Below are positions 1-5,956 of a DNA stretch of 8,338 bases, in pieces. The stretch is from Dehalococcoidia bacterium (GTDB lineage Bacteria; Chloroflexota; Dehalococcoidia; GIF9; AB-539-J10): positions 1 to 8,338 of the forward strand of contig JALNYR010000119.1 in assembly GCA_023229725.1 (NCBI GenBank), in the 5' to 3' direction. The notes below the pieces were generated by a model that worked only from the letters and a program-made list of their open reading frames with translations, was not told where the DNA came from and did not search any database. Numbering within the stretch: the first letter of the stretch is position 1; each line of letters starts with the position of its first letter. Position numbers and translations under genes: made by a program.

Positions 1-1
1 G

Positions 2-307
2 CCGCTGCCCATCGGGGCGCGCTGGCGCAGCGGCGAGGGCGACGTCGTGGTGGCCGCCGACGCCAGTCTGCTCATCAACGCGATGCTGGACCGCAGCGAC
101 AACCTCGAGGCCATCGCTTCGTTCGTGAGCGCGCCGGTGTACATCGACCAGGTCTACCACGCGACCGATACGAGCCTGGACCGGAACAAGCAGCGAATGG
201 AGAGACTGCGGTTGGTCGTGTCCTACCCCGCGGTCGTGGCGATAGTCGTCGTCGTAGTTGTCGCCGCGGCGTTGTGGTACGGATGGTACGTCCGGAGGAC
301 GGAGTAG
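2..307 (+). CDS. C-terminal part of a DUF4350-like membrane-anchored protein (5' end outside window)
   Basis: The reading frame is open from the window edge, so the start lies upstream; the stop is TAG at 305-307. About 101 residues are visible. The segment GDVVVAADASLLINAMLDR followed by SDN resembles the DUF4350 core, where a strand is followed by a D-[PA]-S-L-x-x-N helix and a G/S-D-N motif. The later PVYIDQVYHAT resembles the 'V-x-F-D-E-Y-H-H' strand of that family. A hydrophobic stretch rich in V and A (from SYPAVV to WYGWYV) forms one transmembrane helix close to the C-terminus, followed by RRTE, as expected for an anchor with a short basic cytoplasmic tail. Known context: DUF4350 genes commonly sit beside MoxR and DUF58 genes, and both occur about 1 kb downstream on the same strand. 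The family call is from motif resemblance and context only; the membrane segment is certain. Confidence 0.5.
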   Translation, partial: PLPIGARWRSGEGDVVVAADASLLINAMLDRSDNLEAIASFVSAPVYIDQVYHATDTSLDRNKQRMERLRLVVSYPAVVAIVVVVVVAAALWYGWYVRRTE

Positions 308-326
308 CCGGCCGAAGGGTCGGGGT

Positions 327-336
327 TAACGCGTTA
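327..336. other. 10-bp perfect palindrome TAACGCGTTA
   Basis: A perfect self-complementary decamer lies 20 bp after the stop of the DUF4350-like gene and 31 bp before REP A1. It could be an operator half-site cluster or chance; nothing else in the window repeats it. Confidence 0.2.
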
Positions 337-366
337 CACGTTGCGGGTTCCTCCCCGCGCCCCGGC

Positions 367-392
367 GGGCGGACACGGAGGTCCGCCCCTAC
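367..392 (-). repeat. REP family A, copy A1
   Basis: On the + strand the copy reads GGGCGGAC, loop ACGGAG, GTCCGCCC, then CTAC; read on the - strand it is GTAG followed by an 8-bp perfect stem. GTAG at the 5' foot of an imperfect palindrome is the signature of REPs recognised by RAYT transposases. It lies between the convergent 3' ends of the DUF4350-like gene and RAYT1 (42 bp from the RAYT1 stop), where it could act as a bidirectional transcript end. It matches the family consensus exactly. Confidence 0.9.
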
Positions 393-434
393 GGGAGGTG
401 GATGAACGTGCGTGTTGAGACCATGGGTGCGGCG

Positions 435-1031
435 TCACACCATCCACGGTTCAGTGACGCGAGTCAGTGTTGAGAGTGTGTGGACGGGCTCGTGTTCGGG
501 GTTCTCACGGTCGAGTGCCCAACTGGTGGGGTTGTTCGTGATGTATTCGCGGATGCGATCGAGGGCATCGTCGTTTCGGATCACATGCTCGTAGTAGTTG
601 CGTTGCCAGAGCTGGCCGTCGAGTTCCTGCCACACCTGAGCGGGAGTGATGAGCCGGGCGCGCGTTGTGGAGAGTGTCTTGAATCTGCGCATCACGTCCG
701 GTATCTGTGTAGGGGCGGACCTCCGTGTCCGCCCGCCGGTGGGGGAAGGGGTGTCATCATCTGCACCGCAAAGGAACGCGACGGCATGCAAATGATTCGG
801 CATGATTGTGAACATATCGAGGTGCAGGTTGGGGCAGTGGTCAGGCAGCTCTGACCACGTGGTCGACACGAGTCGGCCGATATCGCTAAGCTGCACCGCG
901 TCGTCACGAACAGTGCCAAAGAGACAGACCCGGTGCCGAGTGCAAAGGGTCAGGAAGTAGGCACCCGGCGAGGAGTAGTCGTACGCGGGGAGTCGAAGTG
1001 ACCGTCGTTCGGGCAAGTGCCGCGAAGACAT
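435..1031 (-). CDS. RAYT1: REP-associated tyrosine transposase (Y1/HUH, IS200-like)
   Basis: A 198-residue single-strand-DNA transposase of the Y1 HUH superfamily (transposase_17/RAYT group), expected to nick and join REP-containing single-stranded DNA. Visible landmarks: RLPAYDYSSPGAYFLTLCT at about 14-31, typical of the RAYT N-terminus; the metal-binding HxH in MPNHLHAV (H80, H82); RRFKTLST (115-122); and LWQRNYYEHVIR (141-152), carrying the candidate catalytic tyrosine Y146 or Y147; then REYITNNP. The frame stays open upstream to 1115 through REP DNA, but ATG at 1029-1031 is chosen because homology starts there, RAYT2 aligns there, and a TACAAT box lies 7 bp before it. Residues 100-108 (GRTRRSAPT) are encoded by a perfect copy of its own REP family, placed between the HxH and RFK motifs. 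It is transcribed against the surrounding host genes and appears inserted between the DUF4350-like gene and moxR. Full length, no frameshift seen. Confidence 0.9.
   Translation of the reverse strand: MSSRHLPERRSLRLPAYDYSSPGAYFLTLCTRHRVCLFGTVRDDAVQLSDIGRLVSTTWSELPDHCPNLHLDMFTIMPNHLHAVAFLCGADDDTPSPTGGRTRRSAPTQIPDVMRRFKTLSTTRARLITPAQVWQELDGQLWQRNYYEHVIRNDDALDRIREYITNNPTSWALDRENPEHEPVHTLSTLTRVTEPWMV
709..734 (+). repeat. REP family A, copy A2, inside the RAYT1 coding sequence
   Basis: GTAG, GGGCGGAC, CTCCGT, GTCCGCCC: an exact consensus copy of family A in + orientation, wholly inside RAYT1, which runs on the - strand. It is read in frame as residues 100-108 of the transposase, without a stop. 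The RAYT1 mRNA would carry an 8-bp GC-rich hairpin here. Confidence 0.9.
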
Positions 1032-1038
1032 GAGCGGG

Positions 1039-1044
1039 ATTGTA
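1039..1044 (-). promoter_or_regulatory. Probable -10 box of RAYT1 (leaderless start)
   Basis: On the - strand the sequence reads TACAATCCCGCTCATG, a 5-of-6 match to TATAAT ending 7 bp before the start codon. Transcription would begin at or next to the ATG, and no Shine-Dalgarno is present. RAYT2 has nearly the same arrangement. I see no convincing -35 box. Confidence 0.5.
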
Positions 1045-1094
1045 CACCCGAACACGGTGCATGTTGCGGAAACCGGTGGCGGATGGATGTGCCC

Positions 1095-1250
1095 CACCCC
1101 GCCGCGGGCGGACACGGAGGTCCGCCCCTACACGAGAACGGGACGTCGCCTCACCCCGCCGCGGGCAGACACGGAGGTCCGCCCCCACACGAGAAAGGGA
1201 CGCTACCTCACCCCACCGCGGGCAGACACGGAGGTCCGCCCCCACGGGAG
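1095..1250 (-). repeat. Tandem array of three family A REPs (A3-A5), 57-bp period
   Basis: REP cores lie at 1106-1131, 1163-1188 and 1220-1245, exactly 57 bp apart, in the same orientation (head on the - strand). The linkers are also repeated (CACCCCGCCGC before each core, with one change in the third; ACGAGAA and GGGACG or GGGACGC after the first two), so this is segmental duplication. A3 is consensus. A4 and A5 share two changes, an A in the left arm (GGGCAGAC) and a GTGG head instead of GTAG, so one was copied from the other. The array fills the divergent promoter region between RAYT1 and moxR. Because 57 is a multiple of 3, frames run open through it and give spurious small proteins with a 19-residue repeat. 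Confidence 0.92.
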
Positions 1251-1276
1251 GATGACCGCTTGGCGGCGTAGACGCA

Positions 1277-1285
1277 TGCTATAAT
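1277..1285 (+). promoter_or_regulatory. Extended -10 promoter of the moxR operon
   Basis: TGCTATAAT is a perfect TGnTATAAT extended -10 element. It ends 13 bp before the moxR ATG and begins 32 bp after the last REP core of the array. No good -35 hexamer is visible at 17 bp, which fits an extended -10 promoter. The predicted transcript has a leader of only about 7 nt that includes GGAG close to the ATG. Confidence 0.6.
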
Positions 1286-1298
1286 CGGCGACGGAGCT

Positions 1299-2240
1299 AT
1301 GGCGATAGACTTGGTGCGGGTTCCTGCCGCTATCCTCGACGCAGTCGACAGGGTGGTCGTCGGCAAGGACGAAATCAAGCGGATGCTGCTCGTCGGCCTT
1401 CTCTCGGGCGGCCACGTGCTCATCGAAGGTCTGCCGGGCACGGGCAAGACGACTCTGGCCCGCGTCTTCGCGCTTGCGGTCGGGGGCACGTTCAGACGGA
1501 TACAGTTCGCGCCTGACACCATGCCCACAGACGTGACCGGCTTCTACGTGTACCGTCCTTCGGGGGAGGCATCCTTCGTGCAGGGGCCGCTGTTCGCCAA
1601 CGTCGTACTGGCGGACGAGTTGAATCGCACCAGTCCCCGCACTCAGGCTGCGCTGCTTGAGGCGATGCAGGAAGGGCGGGTCACAGTGGATGGCGTCACC
1701 CACGCGCTGCCCCGGCCGATGATGGTCATCGCCAGCCAGCTGCCGTACGGTGGTCCGGGCACATACCCGCTCATCGGCGGCGGCATGGACCGCTTCCTGT
1801 GCCGCATCTGGAGCGGATTGCCTCCGGCGGACCAGGAACGGCGCGTGGTGACGGGAATCGACCGGATTGAAGCCGCGGATGTGGAAGCGGTCACCGAACC
1901 ACAGGAAATCCTCGCGGTGCGGCGCTTGGCGGCTGAGACGCACGTTGCGGCGTCCATCACGGACTACTCGCTGGCGCTCATCGAGCACGTGCGTCACGAC
2001 TCACGTGTCGCCCAGCCTCTGACCCCCCGCGCCTCCATCGGGCTGCACAAAGCCAGCCGTGCGCTGGCGTTCCTGTCGGGACGCGACTACGTCCTGCCGG
2101 ATGATGTGAAGTACCTGTTCCCGTGCGTGGTTCACCACCGTCTCGTCCTCACCGAGGATGCCGAGGCGTCGGGCGTGACGCCGGACACAATCATCGCGTC
2201 CGCGCTCGACGAAGTGCCGGTCCCCAGAGAGCCGGCATAA
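1299..2240 (+). CDS. MoxR-family AAA+ ATPase
   Basis: A 313-residue AAA+ ATPase of the MoxR subgroup, a chaperone-like motor that usually acts with DUF58 or von Willebrand-type partners in maturing protein complexes or the envelope. Walker A is GLPGTGKTT (44-52), Walker B VVLADE (102-107) followed by the family motif LNRTSPRTQAALLEAMQEG (108-126), and the sensor 2 region is LTPRAS with R244. The C-terminal lid GRDYVLPDDVKYL is typical. Length is normal. Deviations: the sensor 1 segment reads ASQLPYGGPGTYPL where the family has ATQNP, so L148 replaces the usual asparagine, and IGGGMDRF replaces PEAQLDRF. The ATG at 1299 is the natural family start; GGAG lies only 2 bp before it, so initiation may depend on the very short leader. 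It begins the operon with DUF58 30 bp downstream and dxs after that. Confidence 0.92.
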   Translation: MAIDLVRVPAAILDAVDRVVVGKDEIKRMLLVGLLSGGHVLIEGLPGTGKTTLARVFALAVGGTFRRIQFAPDTMPTDVTGFYVYRPSGEASFVQGPLFANVVLADELNRTSPRTQAALLEAMQEGRVTVDGVTHALPRPMMVIASQLPYGGPGTYPLIGGGMDRFLCRIWSGLPPADQERRVVTGIDRIEAADVEAVTEPQEILAVRRLAAETHVAASITDYSLALIEHVRHDSRVAQPLTPRASIGLHKASRALAFLSGRDYVLPDDVKYLFPCVVHHRLVLTEDAEASGVTPDTIIASALDEVPVPREPA

Positions 2241-2270
2241 CGCGCGCGCCAGTGGAGGGCGTTCTGCGCT

Positions 2271-3878
2271 ATGGCCGATGGTCACGATGACGAGTTTGTA
2301 GCTTCTCTCCCCGCCCTTCCGCCCCCTGCGCGGTGGGCGCGGCTTGCGATACGCCTGACGCTTCCCTATCCGGCGCTGCTGCTCGTGGCGGCGTCGCCCT
2401 TCAGTGGGCTGGAGATAGCGGTCGTGTCGTGTGCGGTCGCCATCGCCTACGCGGCGCTGGCGCTGGCAAGCTGGCGACCGGGGAGGCTTCTGGCAGCGCT
2501 GTTCGCCGCGTTCACGATGCCATACATCCTGTACCCCCTTGCGGGATACGCCGCGCTGCTCTGCGCACTTCCGGTGCTGCCGCTGCTGTTCGACGCGCTG
2601 GCGCGGAACGCGCTTCCGGGCGATGAGGCGCACCGGGCTCCGTCCCTGACCCCTCTCGCCTCGTCTCTGATGGTGTCACTTGTTGTCATCGGCCTGTTCG
2701 CCACGTTCGTCGGCTCGGGCGTGCTGCTGGCTGCGTGCGGCATCGTCGCTCTGCCGCTCGGCGTGTCGGCTCTCATGTCTGCCCGCCGGCTCGGCCGGGT
2801 GCAGCTGACGGCGATGGCAGAGTCCGTCACCGTCGTGGCGGGGCATCCGGTGCGAACGGGCATGCGGCTGGAGTCGTCCGACGGTTTGCATGGCTGGGTC
2901 CGCGTGCACGACACGGGCATCGCGTCGAAGGTGACGCCTGCGGTGTTTCCCATCGGCGCGGAACCAGCCGCGCTGGATGTAGATGTCACGCCGACTCTCA
3001 GCGGACCGACGCAGGTGCTGCTCGGCGTCGTGCTCTGCGACCGCTATGGCCTGACGACCGTGGCGCGGCAAGTGCCCGCGGTCTCACTCGACGTGGTTCC
3101 GAGGGCGCGCGTGGCGGAGCGGGTTGCGCGGCTGTTCCTGCAGGGTTCCGGTGGTGCTGCGGGGCTCACGGGCGCCGAGCTTTCGGACATCGTGCAACGG
3201 TTCCTCTCCACGATGCGCGGAGGTGAGTACCAGTCGAGTCGACTCTACGCCCCCGGCGACAGCCTGCACGAAATCGACTGGAAGCACACGGCCCGGCTGG
3301 AACGGTTGACCACGAAGGAGTTCGCGCACGAGTCCTCTTCCTCGGGCGTCTTGGCCGTGAGCCTGCTGGCGTCCGACGCCGACGAAGCGGACCGCCTGGC
3401 ATTCGAGCTGCTGTCGGCAGCCCTGGCCGTTGTTCGTATGTCGTTCGCCGCGAGGCTCATCCTTTACTCGCGGGCGGACAGTGAGGTGACGGCGCCGCTG
3501 GGTGACCGCGCGCTGGTGCGGAAGGCGCTCGAGGTCGTGCACCGGATCGTGGTTGCGCCCCTTCCGCGACGCGTGTTGCGCGTGGTGGGAGTGCACAACG
3601 TGGCGCAGGCACGGGCGCGTCTCGAAGGTGCGCCGGGCGAGGCGGCGTCGCGCCTGCGCGACCTGCTTGGCCTGGAAGCGGAGGCCGTGCGACGGGTGGT
3701 AGAATCCAACCCGCTGTCGGTGGCTCTGGAGCGCACGCGACCCACCGGCGCGGCCGGATGGTTCGTGGCCATAAGCTCAATGGGTTACGACGCCGAAGCC
3801 GTTGCGACGCAGTTGCACGCCATGGAGCGACGGGGCGTCCGCACCCTGCTGGTGAACGTCGGCTCGCGGGCGCACTGA
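2271..3878 (+). CDS. DUF58 family membrane protein (MoxR partner)
   Basis: A 535-residue protein with a long hydrophobic N-terminal half. Membrane segments are apparent at roughly 30-44, 46-68, 72-110 (probably two) and 127-168 (probably two). A beta-rich extracytoplasmic-type region follows (about 185-290). The DUF58 signature is GEYQSSRLYAPGDSLHEIDW with K338 (318-338), then TARLERLTTKEF. In many DUF58 proteins the strand after this carries a DxSxS metal site of a von Willebrand A fold; here it reads GVLAVSLLASDADEADR (359-375), so the site is degenerate. DUF58 proteins are the usual partners of MoxR ATPases; substrates are mostly unknown. GGAGG at 2254-2258 is 12 bp before the ATG. The gene follows moxR by 30 bp, and its stop is 12 bp before dxs, supporting one transcript. 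Confidence 0.88.
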   Translation: MADGHDDEFVASLPALPPPARWARLAIRLTLPYPALLLVAASPFSGLEIAVVSCAVAIAYAALALASWRPGRLLAALFAAFTMPYILYPLAGYAALLCALPVLPLLFDALARNALPGDEAHRAPSLTPLASSLMVSLVVIGLFATFVGSGVLLAACGIVALPLGVSALMSARRLGRVQLTAMAESVTVVAGHPVRTGMRLESSDGLHGWVRVHDTGIASKVTPAVFPIGAEPAALDVDVTPTLSGPTQVLLGVVLCDRYGLTTVARQVPAVSLDVVPRARVAERVARLFLQGSGGAAGLTGAELSDIVQRFLSTMRGGEYQSSRLYAPGDSLHEIDWKHTARLERLTTKEFAHESSSSGVLAVSLLASDADEADRLAFELLSAALAVVRMSFAARLILYSRADSEVTAPLGDRALVRKALEVVHRIVVAPLPRRVLRVVGVHNVAQARARLEGAPGEAASRLRDLLGLEAEAVRRVVESNPLSVALERTRPTGAAGWFVAISSMGYDAEAVATQLHAMERRGVRTLLVNVGSRAH

Positions 3879-3881
3879 GGA
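3877..3881 (+). promoter_or_regulatory. Ribosome binding site of dxs overlapping the DUF58 stop codon
   Basis: GAGGA begins inside the TGA stop (3876-3878) and is 9 bp before the dxs ATG. This placement indicates translational coupling of dxs to DUF58 and supports ATG 3891 as the start. Confidence 0.6.
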
Positions 3882-3890
3882 CAGTGCCAC

Positions 3891-5753
3891 ATGCTCGAAC
3901 GAGTGAACGGGCATTCCGACCTGAAGGCGCTCGCGCCTGACGAGCTGCGTTTGCTCTGTGCAGAACTCCGACAGGTACTTGTCTCGACGGTGACGGAGAC
4001 CGGTGGACACCTGTCGTCGAATCTCGGCGTTGTTGAGCTCACGGTGGCTCTGCATCGTGTCTTCGATTCCCCCCGCGACCGCCTGCTGTGGGATGTGGGC
4101 CACCAGTCGTACGTCCACAAGCTGCTCACAGGTAGGCGGGACCGCTTCGACACGCTACGTCGGCGGGGCGGGCTCAGCGGATTCCCCGACCCGGAAGAGA
4201 GCGAACATGACGCGTTCGTTGCCGGTCACGCCGGCAACTGCGTCTCGGCCGCTCTCGGGCTCGCGCTCGCCAGGGACCGGCGGCACGAGTCGCACCACGT
4301 TGTTGCGGTGACCGGCGACGGCTGCCTGACGAGCGGCATGACGTATGAGGCGCTCAACCACGCGGGCCACGCCGGAACGCGGCTCATCGTGGTGCTCAAC
4401 GACAACGGCATGTCCATCTCGCCTACCGCCGGCTCGCTTTCGCGTCGACTCCACATGCTGCGGACCGGTCCGGCGTACTCGCGGCTGAAGCGGCGCACCG
4501 ACAGACAGCTATCCATCATCCCGCTGGGAGGGAGGCTGCGCTGGCTGTTGCGCCGACTCAAGATGGGAGCCAAGGCGGCGGTCACGCCCTTCATGCTGCT
4601 GGAGGAGCTGGGACTGACGTACCTCGGGCCTGTCGACGGGCACGACATCCCTCTGCTTGAGGAGGCGCTGCACCGCGCCTGCGCATTGCGACGGCCGGTG
4701 GTGGTGCACGTCATGACGCAGAAGGGCAAAGGGTACGCGCCCGCCGAGGCGGACCCGGTCAGGTACCACGGCCTCGCGCCGGCGAGTGCGAGCGTCGGCA
4801 CGCCGTCTGGAGAGACGTTCAGCGACGTCTTTGCGGGCACGATGAAGGAACTGCTCGCCGCTGACCCGCGCGTCGTGGTCATCACGGCGGCGATGCTGGA
4901 CGGCACGGGACTGGCGGACGTGGCCTCGGTTTTTCCGGATAGAGTCCTCGATGTCGGCATCGCGGAGTCTCACGCGGTGACGCTTGCCGGCGGACTGGCG
5001 GCGGGAGGACTGCGCCCTGTGGTCGCCGTCTACTCGACGTTCCTGCAGCGCGGCTTCGACCAGATTCTGCACGACGTGTGCCTGCCTGGGCTGCCGGTGG
5101 TGCTGGCGCTTGACCGCGCCGGCCTGGTCGGCGAGGACGGCAGGACGCACCACGGGGCATTTGATTTGGCGTACCTCGGGCTGATGCCGGGGATGACGGT
5201 GCTTGCGCCGCGGGACGGCGTTCGTCTTTCGCAGATGCTGCGCTGGGCGCTTGCAGCGCCGGGCCCGGTCGCGGTCCGGTATCCGAGGGCGTGCGCCGCA
5301 ACGGTGGAAGGCAGGCTTGCGCCGCCGGACGCGGCGTTCACCGGCCGCGCGCAGATGCTGCGCGAGGGCGACGACGTGCTCATCGTGGCGCTCGGCTCCA
5401 TGGTTGCGCCAGCGCTGGAGGCGGCCGAAGCGCTGCGGAAGGATGGCATCGCGGCTGCGGTGCTGGACGCCTGCCTGGCGCGTCCGGTGGACCGGGACGC
5501 CATTGTGCGCGAGGCCGGGAAGGTGGCCGCCGTCGTGACGGTGGAGGAGCACGTCTTGAGCGGCGGCTTCGGTTCGGCTGTGATGGCGGCGTTGCAGGAA
5601 GCCGGGCTTCACGACGTACGGCTGCGGCGAGTCGGACTGCCCGACCGGTTCGTGGCGCACGGACCGAGAACAACGTTGCTCAGTGAGTGCGGATTGGATG
5701 CGGAAGGCATCGCGCGGAGCTGCCTTCAGGCGGTGGGCCGGAGGCGCGTGTAG
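3891..5753 (+). CDS. dxs: 1-deoxy-D-xylulose-5-phosphate synthase
   Basis: A cytoplasmic thiamine-diphosphate enzyme that joins pyruvate and glyceraldehyde 3-phosphate, the first step of the MEP isoprenoid pathway. At 620 residues it is the usual family length. Seen in order: GGHLSSNLG (H40), WDVGHQSY (H71), GDG (142-144) leading to the metal ligand region NDNGMSIS (N172), GPVDGHD, FPDRVLDVGIAESHAVT with the catalytic-type E359, VYSTFLQRGFDQ, DRAGLVGEDG (D408) then THHGAFDL (H420, H421), and RYPR (R463). Catalytic and cofactor residues are therefore present. Deviations from common forms: GHAGNCVSA for GHSSTSISA (112-120), NDNG for NDNE, and ESHA for EQHA. It could be an active divergent enzyme or a second copy. 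It is the last gene of the moxR-DUF58-dxs operon. The TAG stop overlaps the head of a decayed REP. Confidence 0.93.
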   Translation: MLERVNGHSDLKALAPDELRLLCAELRQVLVSTVTETGGHLSSNLGVVELTVALHRVFDSPRDRLLWDVGHQSYVHKLLTGRRDRFDTLRRRGGLSGFPDPEESEHDAFVAGHAGNCVSAALGLALARDRRHESHHVVAVTGDGCLTSGMTYEALNHAGHAGTRLIVVLNDNGMSISPTAGSLSRRLHMLRTGPAYSRLKRRTDRQLSIIPLGGRLRWLLRRLKMGAKAAVTPFMLLEELGLTYLGPVDGHDIPLLEEALHRACALRRPVVVHVMTQKGKGYAPAEADPVRYHGLAPASASVGTPSGETFSDVFAGTMKELLAADPRVVVITAAMLDGTGLADVASVFPDRVLDVGIAESHAVTLAGGLAAGGLRPVVAVYSTFLQRGFDQILHDVCLPGLPVVLALDRAGLVGEDGRTHHGAFDLAYLGLMPGMTVLAPRDGVRLSQMLRWALAAPGPVAVRYPRACAATVEGRLAPPDAAFTGRAQMLREGDDVLIVALGSMVAPALEAAEALRKDGIAAAVLDACLARPVDRDAIVREAGKVAAVVTVEEHVLSGGFGSAVMAALQEAGLHDVRLRRVGLPDRFVAHGPRTTLLSECGLDAEGIARSCLQAVGRRRV

Positions 5754-5775
5754 GGTTCAGGAGTCCGCCCGCGGG
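5750..5775 (+). repeat. Decayed REP-like element overlapping the dxs stop codon
   Basis: GTAGGG at the dxs stop is followed after seven bases by GTCCGCCCGCGGG, which matches the right arm and downstream GC box of family A. The left arm is lost. The stop TAG is part of the GTAG head. The resemblance is partial and may be chance. Confidence 0.35.
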
Positions 5776-5794
5776 ATGGCACGCGGTGGGTACT

Positions 5795-5820
5795 GTAGGG
5801 GTCAGTCCCCGCACCGACCC
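5795..5820 (+). repeat. REP family B, copy B1
   Basis: GTAG, GGGTCAGT, CCCCGC, ACCGACCC: one arm mismatch from the family B consensus (GGGTCGGT). It is followed by GGTGGGGTGG, as is copy B2. It lies 41 bp after the dxs stop. Confidence 0.88.
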
Positions 5821-5858
5821 GGTGGGGTGGAGTGGAGGGTAGCCGTTGACCGGCTGCG

Positions 5859-5882
5859 CTCTCAAACGTCGAACGGTGAGAG
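5859..5882. other. Hairpin between REPs B1 and B2
   Basis: CTCTCA (5859-5864) pairs with TGAGAG (5877-5882), and an inner CGT/ACG stem can form across a CGA loop. It lies in the convergent space between dxs and RAYT2. There is no clear T tract, so a factor-independent terminator is only a possibility. Otherwise the 5754-5956 spacer holds only REPs. Confidence 0.3.
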
Positions 5883-5900
5883 GCGGATAGGCGGGTTCTT

Positions 5901-5926
5901 GTAGGGGGCGGTCCCCGCACCGACCC
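5901..5926 (+). repeat. REP family B, copy B2
   Basis: GTAG, GGGGCGGT, CCCCGC, ACCGACCC: one change from the consensus, which breaks one stem pair. It lies 30 bp from the RAYT2 stop, between convergent dxs and RAYT2. The heads of B1 and B2 face the opposite way to the B4-B6 array on the other side of RAYT2. Confidence 0.88.
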
Positions 5927-5956
5927 GGTGGGGTGGGTTGGTGCGGGTCGGCGAGT

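Noticed and set aside
1032..1115. Longer N-terminus of RAYT1 (28 extra residues)
   Set aside because: The extension is REP and spacer DNA, lacks homology to RAYT2, and would cross the conserved TACAAT box.
1095..1250. CRISPR array
   Set aside because: Repeats are palindromic REPs with GTAG or GTGG heads, the linkers are themselves repeated, there are only three units and no cas genes. The same applies to 6594-6768.
1017..1284. Overlapping + strand open frames of about 70-85 codons with a 19-residue internal repeat
   Set aside because: They are translations of the 57-bp REP array; the period is a multiple of three, so frames stay open. No start signals or family resemblance.
4509..5660. 383-codon - strand open frame opposite dxs
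   Set aside because: Arginine- and histidine-rich shadow frame of a GC-rich gene; no recognisable domain. The - strand frames opposite moxR (1203-1997) and DUF58 were rejected for the same reason.
5754..5956. tRNA or other structured RNA gene between dxs and RAYT2
   Set aside because: Only REP hairpins and one short stem are present; no cloverleaf or conserved RNA motif found.
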